From Corallincola sp. (GTDB taxonomy: Bacteria > Pseudomonadota > Gammaproteobacteria > Enterobacterales > Neiellaceae), in contig JAGOCY010000001.1 in the NCBI GenBank assembly GCA_017998495.1, forward strand, positions 1-19,510: DNA of 19,510 nt. Reading direction: 5' to 3'. How positions within the stretch are numbered: position 1 is the stretch's first letter; each line of letters opens with the position of its first letter. Positions 7,987 through 17,400 of the stretch are shown here, in pieces. Position numbers and translations under genes: made by a program. The notes under the pieces are model-generated. The model ran no database searches, was not told where the DNA came from, and saw only the letters and a program-made list of their open reading frames with translations.

Positions 7987-8014
7987 ATTATACTGTACGC
8001 TCATACAGTATCAA
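7987..8014 (-). promoter_or_regulatory. recA promoter with LexA (SOS) box
   Basis: On the minus strand, -35 TTGATA (8009-8014), a 16-bp spacer and -10 TATAAT (7987-7992) form the promoter. The spacer is filled by the SOS box at 7991-8010, TACTGTATGAGCGTACAGTA, which fits CTGT-N8-ACAG. As I recall the E. coli recA box, it differs at one base. LexA bound here would cover both promoter elements. The leader to the recA GTG is about 34 nt. The left part also encodes the last codons and TGA of pncC. Confidence 0.95.
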
Positions 8015-8519
8015 GCTGGCCTGCTTCACAGATTTGATTCAGCCGCAGCAAGGCGTGGCGGATCGCCAGTGTCCTTACCTGATCACGACTACCGGCGAAC
8101 AAACGCTGCTCGGCATGACATTGACCATCCAGCGCAAAACCAAACCAGACCAACCCCACGGGCTTATCACTGGTGCCACCACCAGGACCGGCAATACCGC
8201 TAGTCGCCACCGCCAGCTGGGCGCCACTGCTGCGCCTGACCCCCTCGGCCATGGCCACCACTACTGGCGCACTCACCGCACCATGGGTCGCCAGTAGCGG
8301 CTCAGGAACAGCAAGCAACTGCTGTTTGACGCTGTTGGCGTAAGCCACCACCCCTTGGTCAAACCAGCCGGAACTACCGGCCACAGCGGTGATGGCATAG
8401 GCCAAGCCTCCACCGGTGCAGGATTCGGCGGTAGCCAGCCGCCACTGACGCGCCAATAACCGCTGCCCCAACTCAAGTGCCAGCAGCTCAGGGCTGGCGT
8501 GTTGCCACAGACCGACCAT
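8001..8519 (-). CDS. pncC: Nicotinamide-nucleotide amidase (CinA C-terminal domain protein)
   Basis: The protein is 172 aa. It hydrolyses the amide of nicotinamide mononucleotide to nicotinate mononucleotide, feeding the pyridine nucleotide cycle. It is the stand-alone CinA C-terminal domain, as in E. coli PncC (YgaD). The active-site motif TAESCTGG is at about residues 30-37, followed by GSSGWFDQGVVAYAN, HGAVSAPVV and SGIAGPGGGTSDKPVG. The frame is open 32 codons further up, but AGGAGG lies 5 nt before the ATG at 8517-8519, and the extension is not homologous. The last residues (LDTV, TGA) are encoded by the recA -35 and LexA box. It precedes recA on the same strand, as in E. coli. Confidence 0.93.
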   Translation of the reverse strand: MVGLWQHASPELLALELGQRLLARQWRLATAESCTGGGLAYAITAVAGSSGWFDQGVVAYANSVKQQLLAVPEPLLATHGAVSAPVVVAMAEGVRRSSGAQLAVATSGIAGPGGGTSDKPVGLVWFGFALDGQCHAEQRLFAGSRDQVRTLAIRHALLRLNQICEAGQLDTV

Positions 8520-8686
8520 CACCCCCTCCTCGGGCCTCGCCCGCGAATGATGAGGCCAGCTTAACAACCAGCGCTGGCAGCCACCACCGCCGCTGCGCCT
8601 TAGGTCACCAGCCATGCTAATCTGCGCCGCTATCGATGACTGAACCAGGCCGCTGCGGCGGCCCCTGTGGCGGAACTTGCCTTCTA
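8520..8686. promoter_or_regulatory. Divergent pncC/mutS intergenic region
   Basis: These 167 nt separate the divergent starts. For mutS, TGC followed by TAATCT (8615-8623) resembles an extended -10 element but lacks a clear -35. For pncC I see the ribosome site but no confident promoter. A perfect 10-bp palindrome CCAGCGCTGG lies at 8568-8577. No SOS box is visible here. Confidence 0.35.
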
Positions 8687-11254
8687 ATGGAACTGGACAA
8701 CCTCAGCCAGCACACGCCGATGATGCAGCAATATTTGCGCATCAAGGCTCAACACCCCGATTGCCTGCTGTTTTACCGCATGGGTGACTTCTATGAGCTG
8801 TTCTACGACGACGCCGCGCGCGCCGCCGAACTGCTCGATATCACCCTGACCCGGCGCGGTCAGTCAGGCGGCAATGCCATCCCCATGGCCGGTGTTCCTT
8901 ATCATGCGGTCGAGGGCTATCTGGCGCGGCTGGTGCAGCTGGGCGAGCCGGTGGCCATCTGCGAACAGATCGGCGATCCGGCCACCAGCAAGGGGCCGGT
9001 GGAGCGGCGGGTGACCCGCATCGTCACCCCCGGCACCCTGACCGACGAAGCGCTGCTCGATGAGCGCCGCGACAACCTGCTGATGGCGATCTGCGGCCGC
9101 AACGAGGTGACCGGCATCGCCACCCTGGATCTGGCCAGTGGCCGCTTTCAGCTGCAGGAGCTGACCTCCCTGGAGGCGGTGAAGGCCGAACTGCAGCGGC
9201 TGAACCCAGCCGAAGTGCTCTACTCCGAGGAGTGGGCCAACGGCGCCCTAGTCGCCAACCGCCGCGGCAGCCGGCGGCGGCCAGCCTGGGAGTTTGAACT
9301 CGACACCGCCCTGCGCCTGCTTAACCAGCAGTTCGGCACCCGCGACCTGTCCGGCTTCGGCCTTGGCGACTGCCCCCTTGGGCTGGCAGCGGCCGGCTGC
9401 GTGCTGGCCTATGTGCGCGACACCCAGCGCACCGCCCTGCCCCATATTCGCGCCATCCGCCGCGAGCAGGCCGATGATGCAGTGCAGCTGGATGCGGCCA
9501 CTCGCCGTAATCTGGAGCTGACCCAGACTCTGGCCGGCGGCAGCGACCACACCCTGGCCGCCGTGCTCGACGACACCGCCACCGCCATGGGCAGCCGCCT
9601 GCTCAAGCGCTGGCTGCACCGGCCGCTGCGCGACCGCCACGAACTGCTGGCCCGTCAGCAGGCGATCGGCTGCCTGCTGGCAGCTGATGCCGCCGAGCCC
9701 GCCAAACCGCTGCTGGCGGCCATCGGCGATATCGAGCGCATCTGCGCCCGCCTCGCCCTGCGCTCGGCCCGACCACGCGACTTCACCCGCTTGCGGCAGT
9801 CGCTGCAGGCACTGCCGGCCCTGGCCGACCACCTGCAACCGCTGACCGCCGCTCGCCTGCAGCAGCTGGCGCCGCTCTGTGCGCCCCAGCCCGAGCTGTG
9901 CACCCTGCTCGAGCAGGCGATCATCGATCAGCCGCCGGCGGTGGTCCGGGATGGCGGGGTGATCCGCGAGGGTTATAACAGCGAGCTGGATCGGCTGCGT
10001 CAGCTGGGCGGCGATGCCGAGGCCTATCTGGCCGAGATCGAGGTGCGCGAAAAGGCGCGCACCAACATCCCCACCCTCAAGGTCGGCTTCAACCGGGTGC
10101 ATGGCTTCTTTATCGAAGTCAGCCGCAGCTATGCCAAGGTGGTGCCGCTGGATTACCAGCGCCGCCAGACCCTGAAAAACGCCGAGCGCTACATCATCCC
10201 CGAACTCAAAAAGTACGAGGAGGAGGTGCTGACCGCCCAGGCCCGGGCGTTGGCGCTGGAGAAGCGGCTCTACGACGAGCTCTTTGATCTGCTGCTGCCG
10301 CAACTGGCCAACCTGCAGGCCCTAGCCGCCGCCATTGCCGAGCTGGATCTACTGGCGGCGTTGGCCCGCATCGCTGATCGCCAGCGCTATGTGGCGCCAA
10401 CGCTGAGCGAGCAGCCCGGCATCCAGATTGAGGGTGGCCGCCACCCGGTGGTGGAGCGGGTGATGAGCGAGCCTTTTATCGCCAACCCCATCACCCTCAA
10501 TGATCAACGGCGGATGCTGGTGATCACCGGCCCCAACATGGGCGGCAAATCGACCTACATGCGTCAGGTGGCGCTGATCGTGCTGCTCGCCCATATCGGC
10601 AGTTATGTGCCGGCCGACAGCGCCATCATTGGGCCCATCGATCGCATCTTCACCCGCATCGGCGCCAGTGATGATCTGGCCTCGGGCCGCTCCACCTTTA
10701 TGGTCGAGATGAGCGAGGCAGCCAACATCCTGCACAACGCCAGCCGCGACTCACTGGTGCTGCTCGATGAGATCGGCCGTGGCACCAGCACCTATGACGG
10801 GCTGGCGCTGGCCTGGGCCTGCGCCGAGCATCTGGCCCTGATTAGTGGCGCCTTCACCCTGTTTGCCACCCACTATTTCGAACTGACCGAACTGCCGCAG
10901 CGCTTTGCCGGGGTGGCCAATGTCCACCTTGATGCGCTGGAGCATGGTGAGCAGATCACCTTCCTTCACGCGGTGCAGGAGGGGCCGGCCAACCGCAGTT
11001 TCGCTATCGCAGTCGCCCAGCTGGCGGGGGTGCCGAAATCGGTACTGGAGCGGGCCCGCCACAAACTGCAGGAGCTGGAACAGCGCCATCTGGTCGCGGG
11101 CGAACCGCAACGCCACCCGGTGTCGGTTCCGTCGCCGAAGCCAGTTACTGATCCGCTGCGCCAGCAACTGGCCAGGCTCGATGTCGACAGCCTGAGTGCC
11201 CGTCAGGCGCTGGAACTGCTCTACCAGCTGGTGGCCAGCGCCAAAGGTGGATAA
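8687..11254 (+). CDS. mutS: DNA mismatch repair protein MutS
   Basis: The protein is 855 aa (E. coli 853). It recognises mismatches and small loops and recruits MutL. The mismatch-reading Phe-Tyr-Glu is at residues 35-37 in [11 protein letters not shown]. The lever and clamp domains occupy the middle. The ABC-type ATPase domain has Walker [10 protein letters not shown] at 615-623, Walker B with [16 protein letters not shown], and the [10 protein letters not shown] motif. The C-terminal [10 protein letters not shown] fits the dimer/tetramer tail. I start at the ATG at 8687 because homology begins with [10 protein letters not shown] shortly after. The frame opens 17 codons earlier (ATG at 8636), but those residues (GRCGGPCGG) look like untranslated leader. 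The ribosome site is weak (CGGAAC). It is the only plus-strand gene and converges on rpoS. Confidence 0.98.
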   Translation: MELDNLSQHTPMMQQYLRIKAQHPDCLLFYRMGDFYELFYDDAARAAELLDITLTRRGQSGGNAIPMAGVPYHAVEGYLARLVQLGEPVAICEQIGDPATSKGPVERRVTRIVTPGTLTDEALLDERRDNLLMAICGRNEVTGIATLDLASGRFQLQELTSLEAVKAELQRLNPAEVLYSEEWANGALVANRRGSRRRPAWEFELDTALRLLNQQFGTRDLSGFGLGDCPLGLAAAGCVLAYVRDTQRTALPHIRAIRREQADDAVQLDAATRRNLELTQTLAGGSDHTLAAVLDDTATAMGSRLLKRWLHRPLRDRHELLARQQAIGCLLAADAAEPAKPLLAAIGDIERICARLALRSARPRDFTRLRQSLQALPALADHLQPLTAARLQQLAPLCAPQPELCTLLEQAIIDQPPAVVRDGGVIREGYNSELDRLRQLGGDAEAYLAEIEVREKARTNIPTLKVGFNRVHGFFIEVSRSYAKVVPLDYQRRQTLKNAERYIIPELKKYEEEVLTAQARALALEKRLYDELFDLLLPQLANLQALAAAIAELDLLAALARIADRQRYVAPTLSEQPGIQIEGGRHPVVERVMSEPFIANPITLNDQRRMLVITGPNMGGKSTYMRQVALIVLLAHIGSYVPADSAIIGPIDRIFTRIGASDDLASGRSTFMVEMSEAANILHNASRDSLVLLDEIGRGTSTYDGLALAWACAEHLALISGAFTLFATHYFELTELPQRFAGVANVHLDALEHGEQITFLHAVQEGPANRSFAIAVAQLAGVPKSVLERARHKLQELEQRHLVAGEPQRHPVSVPSPKPVTDPLRQQLARLDVDSLSARQALELLYQLVASAKGG

Positions 11255-11276
11255 ACGAGCGCCCACCGTAAACGAC

Positions 11277-11304
11277 AAGAGCCCGGCAACGCCGGGCTCT
11301 TTTT
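11277..11304 (+). terminator. mutS terminator, shared in the mutS/rpoS convergence
   Basis: The arms AAGAGCCCGGC and GCCGGGCTCTT pair perfectly over 11 bp with an AAC loop. On the plus strand they run into a T-run, 22 nt after the mutS stop. On the minus strand the hairpin sits 24 nt after the rpoS stop and is followed only by GTCGTTTACG, so it may terminate rpoS less efficiently. Confidence 0.9.
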
Positions 11305-11328
11305 ATTGGTCAGCAAGGCACGATGCGC

Positions 11329-12318
11329 TCAGGTGCGGAACAGGGTATCCACCGACAGCCCCTGACTGCCCAGCATGTCGCGCAGGCGACGCAGGGCTTC
11401 GACCTGAATCTGCCGTACCCGCTCACGGGTCAGGCCGATCTCGCGGCCCACATCCTCAAGGGTTGAGGGCTCGTAACCGAGCAGGCCAAAACGGCGGGCC
11501 AGCACTTCACGATGTTTGGGGGTCAGCTCGCCCAGCCACTGGACTATGCTCTCCTGAATGTCGGCATCCTGCAGCCGGCGCTCGGGGCCACCGTCGTTCT
11601 CATCGGCGATCACATCGAGCAGCGCCTTGTCGGAGTCACCGCCAATCGGGGTATCCACCGAGCTGATGCGCTCGTTGAGCCGCAGCATGCGGGTGACATC
11701 CTCGACCGGCCGGTCCAGCTCGCGGGCGATCTCTTCGGCGGTCGGCTCATGATCCAGCTTGTGGGCCAGTTCACGGGCGGTGCGCAGATAGACGTTGAGC
11801 TCTTTCACTACATGGATCGGCAGGCGGATGGTGCGGGTCTGATTCATGATCGCCCGCTCAATGGTCTGACGGATCCACCAAGTCGCGTAGGTCGAGAAGC
11901 GGAAGCCACGCTCTGGATCGAACTTCTCCACCGCCCGGATCAGACCGAGGTTGCCCTCTTCAATCAGATCGAGCAGGGCCAACCCACGGTTGTGGTAGCG
12001 ACGGGCGATCTTGACCACGAGACGCAGGTTGCTCTCGATCATGCGCTTGCGGCTGGCGGCATCGCCACGCTGGGCGCGGCGGGCAAAATAGACCTCTTCC
12101 TCTGCGGTCAGCAGCGGCGAGAAACCAATTTCGCTCAGATAAAGCTGCGTCGCATCAAGGTTGCGCTGCAGGTCTTCATGGGTGATGTGGTCGGCAAGGA
12201 GTGGTTCGTCGGCTCCTTCGACCTCCAGCGTCTCAACGCTTTCTTCTTCCAGTTCCACCATCTCGTCTTCGACGATATCGGCGACCAGCTCATCTTGCTC
12301 GGTATTTGCTCGGCTCAT
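11329..12318 (-). CDS. rpoS: RNA polymerase sigma factor RpoS (sigma38)
   Basis: The 329 aa length (E. coli 330) and sequence fit the stationary-phase and general stress sigma factor. An acidic N-terminal region comes first. Region 1.2 ([21 protein letters not shown]), region 2 ([18 protein letters not shown], then [17 protein letters not shown]), region 3 with the VKELN segment that in E. coli holds the RssB contact lysine K173, and region 4.2 ([20 protein letters not shown]) follow. The ATG at 12316-12318 is preceded by GGGGGA. It lies 60 nt after nlpD. In relatives the main rpoS promoter is inside nlpD, but I could not place it here. The N-terminal tail (about residues 8-40) is more acidic than I recall for E. 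coli. Confidence 0.98.
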   Translation of the reverse strand: MSRANTEQDELVADIVEDEMVELEEESVETLEVEGADEPLLADHITHEDLQRNLDATQLYLSEIGFSPLLTAEEEVYFARRAQRGDAASRKRMIESNLRLVVKIARRYHNRGLALLDLIEEGNLGLIRAVEKFDPERGFRFSTYATWWIRQTIERAIMNQTRTIRLPIHVVKELNVYLRTARELAHKLDHEPTAEEIARELDRPVEDVTRMLRLNERISSVDTPIGGDSDKALLDVIADENDGGPERRLQDADIQESIVQWLGELTPKHREVLARRFGLLGYEPSTLEDVGREIGLTRERVRQIQVEALRRLRDMLGSQGLSVDTLFRT

Positions 12319-12378
12319 TGTTGTCCCCCAACCCCATCTCCGGGACTGCGGTGTCTGACCACCGCCAATGCTGAAGGT

Positions 12379-13209
12379 TCAGCGGCGGGGCAGATACTGC
12401 AGTGGATTGACCGATTGGCCGCGCAGTCTGATTTCGAAATGCAGCTTCACGGATGTCGTGCCGCTGTCCCCCATTTCGGCAATCTGCTGGCCGGCTTTAA
12501 CCCAGCTCTGTTCCTGCACCAACAAGCGGCGGTTGTGGGCGTACGCGCTCAGAAAATCGTCGTTATGCTTGACGATAAGGAGGTTACCGTAGCCCCGCAG
12601 GGCATTGCCGGCGTACACCACCTTGCCATCGGCAGCGGCATAGACCGGATCTCCGGCTTTGCCGCCTATATCTAGCCCCTTGTTGCCATGCTCGGCAGCA
12701 GAGAACCCGGCGATAATCGGACCGCGTGACGGCCACACCCAACTGACTTTGGCAGGTAGAGACTTAGTGTCGGCACTGCGCGAGTCCTTCGGTGTCTGGC
12801 CAGAGTAGTCCTGCCCTTGGGGCCGATCAACAGCCGCAACTGCCTGCTTTGTCGGAGCTTTGCGGTCGCTCGCAGTTTTACTGGCGGTCGCCGTCTGGGT
12901 CACAGAATTGCCCCCCGGCAGCCGCAGCTGCTGGCCAACATAGATGGTGTAAGGCGCTTTGATGCCGTTGAGCCGGGCCAGCTCGCGGTAATCCATGCCA
13001 TTGCTGTAAGCGATGGAGTAGAGCGTATCGCCGCGCTTGACGATATGGTGGCCGCCTTTGCTGCTGGCGTGGCGACTAGACGAGGTCGCTTTTGTCGCCC
13101 CCAGATCCTTGACCGGTGCGGCATGGCGCCCACCGCTGGCGCAGCCCCCCAACACCAGCGCCGCGCACAGCAACAAGCTGATGACGGCTGAGGTGGGGCG
13201 GCTGCTCAT
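12379..13209 (-). CDS. nlpD: Murein hydrolase activator NlpD (LysM/LytM lipoprotein)
   Basis: This 276 aa outer-membrane lipoprotein activates a cell-separating amidase (AmiC in E. coli). The lipobox LGGC places the acylated residue at C23 after a hydrophobic run (AVISLLLCAALVL). A LysM peptidoglycan-binding domain follows (HHIVKRGDTLYSIAYSNG to GQQLRLP). After an Ala/Thr/Lys/Gln-rich linker comes an M23/LytM domain (GNKGLDIGGKAGDPVYAA to KLHFEIRL). The zinc-site residues are lost: the usual HxGxD reads NKGLD and the HxH reads KLH. It is therefore an activator rather than an enzyme, as known for E. coli NlpD. The ATG at 13207-13209 is chosen for the signal peptide; a longer upstream frame overlaps yqaA. 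The gap to yqaA is 10 nt. Confidence 0.96.
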   Translation of the reverse strand: MSSRPTSAVISLLLCAALVLGGCASGGRHAAPVKDLGATKATSSSRHASSKGGHHIVKRGDTLYSIAYSNGMDYRELARLNGIKAPYTIYVGQQLRLPGGNSVTQTATASKTASDRKAPTKQAVAAVDRPQGQDYSGQTPKDSRSADTKSLPAKVSWVWPSRGPIIAGFSAAEHGNKGLDIGGKAGDPVYAAADGKVVYAGNALRGYGNLLIVKHNDDFLSAYAHNRRLLVQEQSWVKAGQQIAEMGDSGTTSVKLHFEIRLRGQSVNPLQYLPRR

Positions 13210-13219
13210 GAGTGCTCGC

Positions 13220-13801
13220 TTAGTGGCGCAGCAGCAGATAGGCGATGAGGGCCAGCAGTACTGTGCCCCAACCCAGCCATTCCACATAGTGACGCAGTTT
13301 GGCCTCCATTTTCGCCCCACCCCATTTCATCAGCCCGGCCACCAGGAAGAAGCGGGCACTGCGCGAAATCACCGAAGCCAGCATGAAGGGCAACAGCGCC
13401 ATGTGCATCATGCCGCCAGTCACGGTAAAGAGCTTGTAGGGGATGGGCGAGAAGCCGGCAAGGAACACGATCCAGAAGTCGTACTGCTCGAACCACAGCT
13501 TGATGATGGCAAACTTCTGCTGATAGCCGAAATGCTCGATCATCGGCAACACGGCCACGTCAAATAGCCAGTACCCCAGCAGATAACCGGCCAGGCCGCC
13601 AAGCGTCGAGGCAATCGAGGTCCACAACGCGTATTGCCAGGCCTTGTCTGGCTTGGCCAGCGACATCGGCGCCAACATCACATCCGGTGGCACCGGAAAC
13701 ACCACCGATTCGGCAAAGCTCATACTGTAAAGATAGGCCGGCGCGTGGCGATGGCGCACCTTGGTCATCACCCAGTCGTACAGCGGTCCAAACAGTTTCA
13801 T
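13220..13801 (-). CDS. YqaA-family membrane protein (DedA/VTT superfamily)
   Basis: This 193 aa protein belongs to the YqaA branch of the SNARE-associated/VTT (DedA-like) membrane family, whose better-studied members act in lipid transport across membranes. Visible features are MSFAESVVFPVPPDVMLAPM, a first hydrophobic region with ASTLGGLAGYLLGYWLF, the family motif FLAGFSPIPYKLFTVTGG, and a C-terminal hydrophobic helix (WGTVLLALIAYLLL). The start is the ATG at 13799-13801, which shares one base with the pcm stop (TGATG). A TTG directly before it is unlikely to be used. It sits between pcm and nlpD; from memory, this arrangement is common in Vibrio, Shewanella and Aeromonas, while E. coli keeps yqaA elsewhere. 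The exact function is not known to me. Confidence 0.9.
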   Translation of the reverse strand: MKLFGPLYDWVMTKVRHRHAPAYLYSMSFAESVVFPVPPDVMLAPMSLAKPDKAWQYALWTSIASTLGGLAGYLLGYWLFDVAVLPMIEHFGYQQKFAIIKLWFEQYDFWIVFLAGFSPIPYKLFTVTGGMMHMALLPFMLASVISRSARFFLVAGLMKWGGAKMEAKLRHYVEWLGWGTVLLALIAYLLLRH

Positions 13802-14445
13802 CAACGATCATCCTTAACAAGAGGTACGAAACGCACGGGTTCAAGACTCTGCTGCTGCCAGCTATCACCTTCACGGTACCAGCGTTGCAGCTGCTGTTGC
13901 TGGGCCCCCACCGGGATCACCAACACCCCGCCATCGGCCAGCTGGTCAAGCAGCGCCTGCGGCACCTCATCTGGCGCAGCGGTGACGATAATGGCATCAA
14001 AGGGCGCTTTGGACGACCACCCTTGCCAGCCATCACCGGTGCGATAACTGATGTTGTGCAGATCCAGCGCGCGCAAACGGCGCTTGGCGTGGTATTGCAA
14101 GCCGGCAATGCGCTCGACGGTGAACACCTCATCCGCCAGCTGGGCCAGCACCGCCGTCTGATAACCGGAGCCAGTGCCGATCTCAAGCACCCGCTTGAGC
14201 GGCCGGCCACCGAGCAGCAACTCGCTCATGCGCGCCACGATGTAGGGCTGGGAGATGGTCTGGCCGTCACCAATGGGCAGCGCCGAGTTTTCGTAAGCAC
14301 GCAGCGCCAGCGCTTCATCGACAAACTGGTGGCGCGGCACCCGGGCCAGCGCCTGCAGCACCCGCTCGTCGCTGATCCCTTCCTGACGCAGCTGCAGCAA
14401 CAGCCGCTCCAGCCCGGCAGCCTGATTACGTCTGGCTGAGACCAC
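13801..14445 (-). CDS. pcm: Protein-L-isoaspartate O-methyltransferase
   Basis: This 214 aa cytoplasmic enzyme methylates isoaspartyl residues in aged proteins, using S-adenosylmethionine, so that they can return to normal aspartate. The family motif [13 protein letters not shown] is at about 61-73. The SAM-binding [13 protein letters not shown] is at 86-98 and [16 protein letters not shown] follows, all very close to E. coli Pcm. I chose the GTG at 14443-14445 (protein MVSARRNQ) because AGGAG lies 7 nt upstream and E. coli Pcm starts MVSRR. A TTG five codons earlier also keeps the frame open. It overlaps surE by 20 nt and yqaA by 1 nt. Confidence 0.96.
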   Translation of the reverse strand: MVSARRNQAAGLERLLLQLRQEGISDERVLQALARVPRHQFVDEALALRAYENSALPIGDGQTISQPYIVARMSELLLGGRPLKRVLEIGTGSGYQTAVLAQLADEVFTVERIAGLQYHAKRRLRALDLHNISYRTGDGWQGWSSKAPFDAIIVTAAPDEVPQALLDQLADGGVLVIPVGAQQQQLQRWYREGDSWQQQSLEPVRFVPLVKDDR

Positions 14446-15181
14446 GGCACCACTCCTCAACCACGGCCAGCCGACGGTGGGCAGTCAGATCCACCTGGAT
14501 CGGGGTGATCGACACCTTACCCTGCTCAACGGCATGAAAATCGGTGCCCTCGCCAGCATCCTGACCCGGGCCGGCCGGGCCGATCCAATAGATGGGGCGA
14601 CCGTGGGGATCTTGAGCACGCAGCACCGGCTCAGCACGGTGGCGGTGGCCCAGACGGGTCACCGCCATCCCCTGCAGCTGCTCATAGGGCAGATCCGGCA
14701 CATTGACGTTGAGGATCACATCCGCTGGCAATGCGCTGACCATCAGCTGCTCGACCAGCTGACGAGCCACCCGCGCCGCCGTGGCGTAATGCACCGGATT
14801 GCGCCCCACCAGCGACAGGGCGATGGCGGTACGCCCCAGAAAGCGTCCCTCAATGGCCGCGGCCACAGTGCCGGAATAAAGGGTGTCATCGCCGAGGTTG
14901 GCGCCGGCATTGATGCCCGAGACCACCATATCCGGATCTTCACCGAGCACGCCATTAAGGGCGAGGTGAACGCAGTCGCTGGGCGTACCGTTAACCGCGT
15001 AAAAGCCATTGGCCAGCCGCTGCACCCGCAACGGTTGCTCCAGCGTCAGCGAACTGCTGGCGCCGCTGCGATTGCGATCCGGCGCGTACACCGTCAGCTC
15101 GGCCAGCGGCAGCAGCGCCTCATGCAGCGCTGCCAGTCCTGGCGCCTGAGCGCCATCATCGTTACTCAGCAGTATCTTCAT
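14426..15181 (-). CDS. surE: 5'/3'-nucleotidase SurE
   Basis: This 251 aa metal-dependent phosphatase acts on nucleoside monophosphates and short polyphosphate, and is associated with stationary-phase survival. The N terminus [10 protein letters not shown] holds metal ligands D8 and D9. S39 in [10 protein letters not shown] and the Asn in [18 protein letters not shown] (about N91) complete the site. [11 protein letters not shown] is also conserved. The frame is open far upstream, but homology starts at the ATG at 15179-15181. It overlaps truD by 20 nt and has no strong ribosome site, so it is probably translated by coupling to truD. Confidence 0.97.
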   Translation of the reverse strand: MKILLSNDDGAQAPGLAALHEALLPLAELTVYAPDRNRSGASSSLTLEQPLRVQRLANGFYAVNGTPSDCVHLALNGVLGEDPDMVVSGINAGANLGDDTLYSGTVAAAIEGRFLGRTAIALSLVGRNPVHYATAARVARQLVEQLMVSALPADVILNVNVPDLPYEQLQGMAVTRLGHRHRAEPVLRAQDPHGRPIYWIGPAGPGQDAGEGTDFHAVEQGKVSITPIQVDLTAHRRLAVVEEWCRGLSQT

Positions 15182-16211
15182 CGCCGTCCGCTTCACCATC
15201 GCTGTTGACCAACTCTCGCAGCACGGTGGTGGCAAAACAGCCGCGCGCCAGCGTAAATCGGATTGTAAGGTCGGCCCCCTGCCACTGCCAATCAAGGTCA
15301 GCAACGCGGATGCTGACCGCCCGCCGCTCCTGCTCCATGCCGGCGCGCTCCACCAGTGCACACCAGTCGGGGTGGGCAGCCGCAATAGCGCGCTCGCTGG
15401 CGCCGCTCCAGCCACTGGTGGCAGGCTCACCTCGCCCCCACAAGGCCGCAGTCGGGGCGATATCGCCGCTACGCAGACGGGCCAGCAGCGCCTCGTCCAC
15501 CGCCTCCACGGCAAAGAACGAACGGGAACCGTTGAGGGCCGCGCGATCGCCCACCAGCAGCGTCGGCCACGGGTGGTTGGCCATACGCTCGGCCACCATC
15601 AGGTTAAACAGGGCACTGCGCGCCGCCGACAGGATCAGGCTCTCACGCCAGCGCGGCAGCCGGGCGCCATTGAGCAGGGTGACGATGTCCGTGAGATTGC
15701 TATCACCATGACCAAAGCGCTGGGGGCCAAAGAAGTTGGGCAGATCGGTGGTGGCCAACTGCTGCAGGCGAGCGTCAACGGCGGCCACATCACTGACCGC
15801 GCGCAGGCAGATGACAAAACGGTTGCCCTGGTGGCTGCCCCGGCGCAGCTTGCGCTCATGGCGACCGTAGCGCAGCACGGTGAGCCCCGGCGGCAGGCTG
15901 GCCTGCCAGCCCTCAGGCTCACCTTTACCCGGCAGCCACACCGACAGCCACTGGCGGGTCACCGCGCGCTTGTCTTTAAGGCCGCTGTGGCTGACATCCC
16001 GGCGATCGACATTGAGGGCGCGGGCAATGGCCGCCACCGCCTGTGGCGTGGCCAGATCGCGCTTCTCCAGCCAGATCCACAGATGCTCACCCTTGCCGCT
16101 CAGCTCGACTTCAAACTGCTCCTCAACCTCAAAGTCCTCGGGCTGCTGCTTAAGCACGGCAGTGGCCTGCGGCTTGCCGAACAGCCAGGGCAACTGGGCA
16201 ACATGGCTCAT
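15162..16211 (-). CDS. truD: tRNA pseudouridine(13) synthase TruD
   Basis: The protein is 349 aa, the same length as E. coli TruD, and makes pseudouridine 13 in tRNA-Glu. The N-terminal [20 protein letters not shown] is followed by the catalytic motif GLKDKRAVT with D80. NFFGPQRFG and the [16 protein letters not shown] segment are typical of the catalytic and TRUD domains. The end [14 protein letters not shown] matches the family, with an acidic tail [12 protein letters not shown] that lies in the surE overlap. The ATG at 16209-16211 overlaps the ispF stop as ATGA. The 79 upstream in-frame codons are antiparallel noise over ispF. Confidence 0.97.
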   Translation of the reverse strand: MSHVAQLPWLFGKPQATAVLKQQPEDFEVEEQFEVELSGKGEHLWIWLEKRDLATPQAVAAIARALNVDRRDVSHSGLKDKRAVTRQWLSVWLPGKGEPEGWQASLPPGLTVLRYGRHERKLRRGSHQGNRFVICLRAVSDVAAVDARLQQLATTDLPNFFGPQRFGHGDSNLTDIVTLLNGARLPRWRESLILSAARSALFNLMVAERMANHPWPTLLVGDRAALNGSRSFFAVEAVDEALLARLRSGDIAPTAALWGRGEPATSGWSGASERAIAAAHPDWCALVERAGMEQERRAVSIRVADLDWQWQGADLTIRFTLARGCFATTVLRELVNSDGEADGDEDTAE

Positions 16212-16684
16212 GAGCGGCGCTCCAGCAGGACCACAGCGTGGGCGGCAATGCCCTCGCCGCGGCCGGTAAAGCCCAAGCCTTCGCTGGTAGTGGCCTTGAC
16301 GTTGACCTGCTCGACCGCGCATTGACAGTCGGCGGCGATCAGCGCGCACATGGCATCGATGTGGGGGCGCAGCTTGGGCGCCTGGGCGATCACCGTCAGA
16401 TCGAGATTGGCGATCTGGTAGCCCCGCTCCACCATCAGCGCCACACACTGGCGCAACAGGCCGCGCGAATCAGCCCCCTTGAAGGCGGCATCGGTATCGG
16501 GGAAATGTTTGCCAATGTCGCCCAGGGCCAAGGCGCCAAGCAGGGCATCACACAAGGCATGGAGCACCACATCGCCATCGGAATGGGCGATCAATCCCTG
16601 GTGCCAGGGAATGGTGACACCAGCCAGCACCAGCGGCTGGTCGCTGCCAAATTTGTGCACGTCATAGCCATGGCCAATTCGCAT
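16208..16684 (-). CDS. ispF: 2-C-methyl-D-erythritol 2,4-cyclodiphosphate synthase
   Basis: This 158 aa enzyme performs the fifth step of the MEP isoprenoid pathway, releasing CMP to form the cyclodiphosphate. The metal ligands D8 and H10 (GHGYDVHKF) and H42 ([14 protein letters not shown]) are present, as are IGKHFPDTD and the C-terminal [20 protein letters not shown]. It is the usual partner of ispD, directly upstream, sharing one base in TAATG. It is followed by truD with an ATGA overlap. The 11 upstream codons in the same frame lie within ispD and are not homologous. Confidence 0.98.
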   Translation of the reverse strand: MRIGHGYDVHKFGSDQPLVLAGVTIPWHQGLIAHSDGDVVLHALCDALLGALALGDIGKHFPDTDAAFKGADSRGLLRQCVALMVERGYQIANLDLTVIAQAPKLRPHIDAMCALIAADCQCAVEQVNVKATTSEGLGFTGRGEGIAAHAVVLLERRS

Positions 16685-17400
16685 TAGCGCGTCTCCAGAT
16701 GGGCGCCTGACAACCACAGCGCCGCCAGCGTCAGGTCCTCAGGTTCAGTGACTTTGATATTCCAGCGCGAGCCGGCGACCAGCGCTACCGGCTGGCCACA
16801 CCACTCCATGGCCGAGGCTTCATCGGTAACCGCCACTCCGGCAGCAGCGGCATCACGGATCGCCGCAGCCAGCTGGCGGGCAGGAAAGAGTTGTGGGGTC
16901 AGGGCATGCCAGAGATCGCCACGTGGCACCGTCTGGGCGATCTGGTCGCCGCCGCTGTGGGCGCGTTTCATGGTGTCACGCACGCGGCTGGCCAGAATAG
17001 CGCCATGGCCCGATTCACTAGCGCGGGCCACCAGGGTCTCCACCTCAGCGGTGGTAATGCAGGGGCGCGCCGCATCATGCACCAGCGCCCAGTCATAGCC
17101 ATCAGCGAGCAGCTGCTCGAGGGCCGCAGCCACCGAGTCAGCGCGCTCGGCACCGCCAATGACGGTGGTAATGCGGGCATCACGCGCCAATGGCAGGTGC
17201 TGAAACTGATCATCGTCAGCGGCCAGGGCGACGTAGATACGCGGCAACTGCGGCAGCGCCAGCAGCGCCTCCAGGGTGTGCTCGATGATGGTCTTGCCGA
17301 CCAGCGGCAGATACTGCTTGGCAATGGCAGCGCCCATGCGGCTGCCACGCCCGGCGGCAGGAACCACGGCGGCCAGCCGTGACCAGTTAAGGGGCGTCAT
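16684..17400 (-). CDS. ispD: 2-C-methyl-D-erythritol 4-phosphate cytidylyltransferase
   Basis: This 238 aa enzyme (E. coli 236) performs the third step of the MEP pathway, joining CTP and MEP. The nucleotide-binding Gly-rich loop [12 protein letters not shown] lies near the N terminus, followed by AKQYLPL and [11 protein letters not shown]. The C terminus has TDEASAMEW and [11 protein letters not shown], both family signatures. I chose the ATG at 17398-17400, with AAGGA 5 nt upstream. An ATG two codons before it would place the ribosome site too close. It overlaps the end of ftsB by 14 nt. ftsB-ispD-ispF is the E. coli order. Confidence 0.97.
   Translation of the reverse strand: MTPLNWSRLAAVVPAAGRGSRMGAAIAKQYLPLVGKTIIEHTLEALLALPQLPRIYVALAADDDQFQHLPLARDARITTVIGGAERADSVAAALEQLLADGYDWALVHDAARPCITTAEVETLVARASESGHGAILASRVRDTMKRAHSGGDQIAQTVPRGDLWHALTPQLFPARQLAAAIRDAAAAGVAVTDEASAMEWCGQPVALVAGSRWNIKVTEPEDLTLAALWLSGAHLETR

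Noticed and set aside
8520..8615. 32-codon extension of PncC
   Set aside because: AGGAGG is positioned for the ATG at 8519, and the extension would run through the divergent promoter region.
8636..8686. N-terminal extension of MutS from an upstream ATG
   Set aside because: The 17 extra residues (Gly/Cys-rich) are outside the family's usual start, and the ATG at 8687 gives a length close to E. coli MutS.
9248..10303. 351-codon minus-strand frame opposite mutS
   Set aside because: It is a Gln/Gly/Ala-rich shadow of the MutS frame with no recognisable family and no ribosome site.
11512..12675. 387-codon plus-strand frame opposite rpoS and nlpD
   Set aside because: It spans two real genes and their gap on the other strand, and the protein has no family features.
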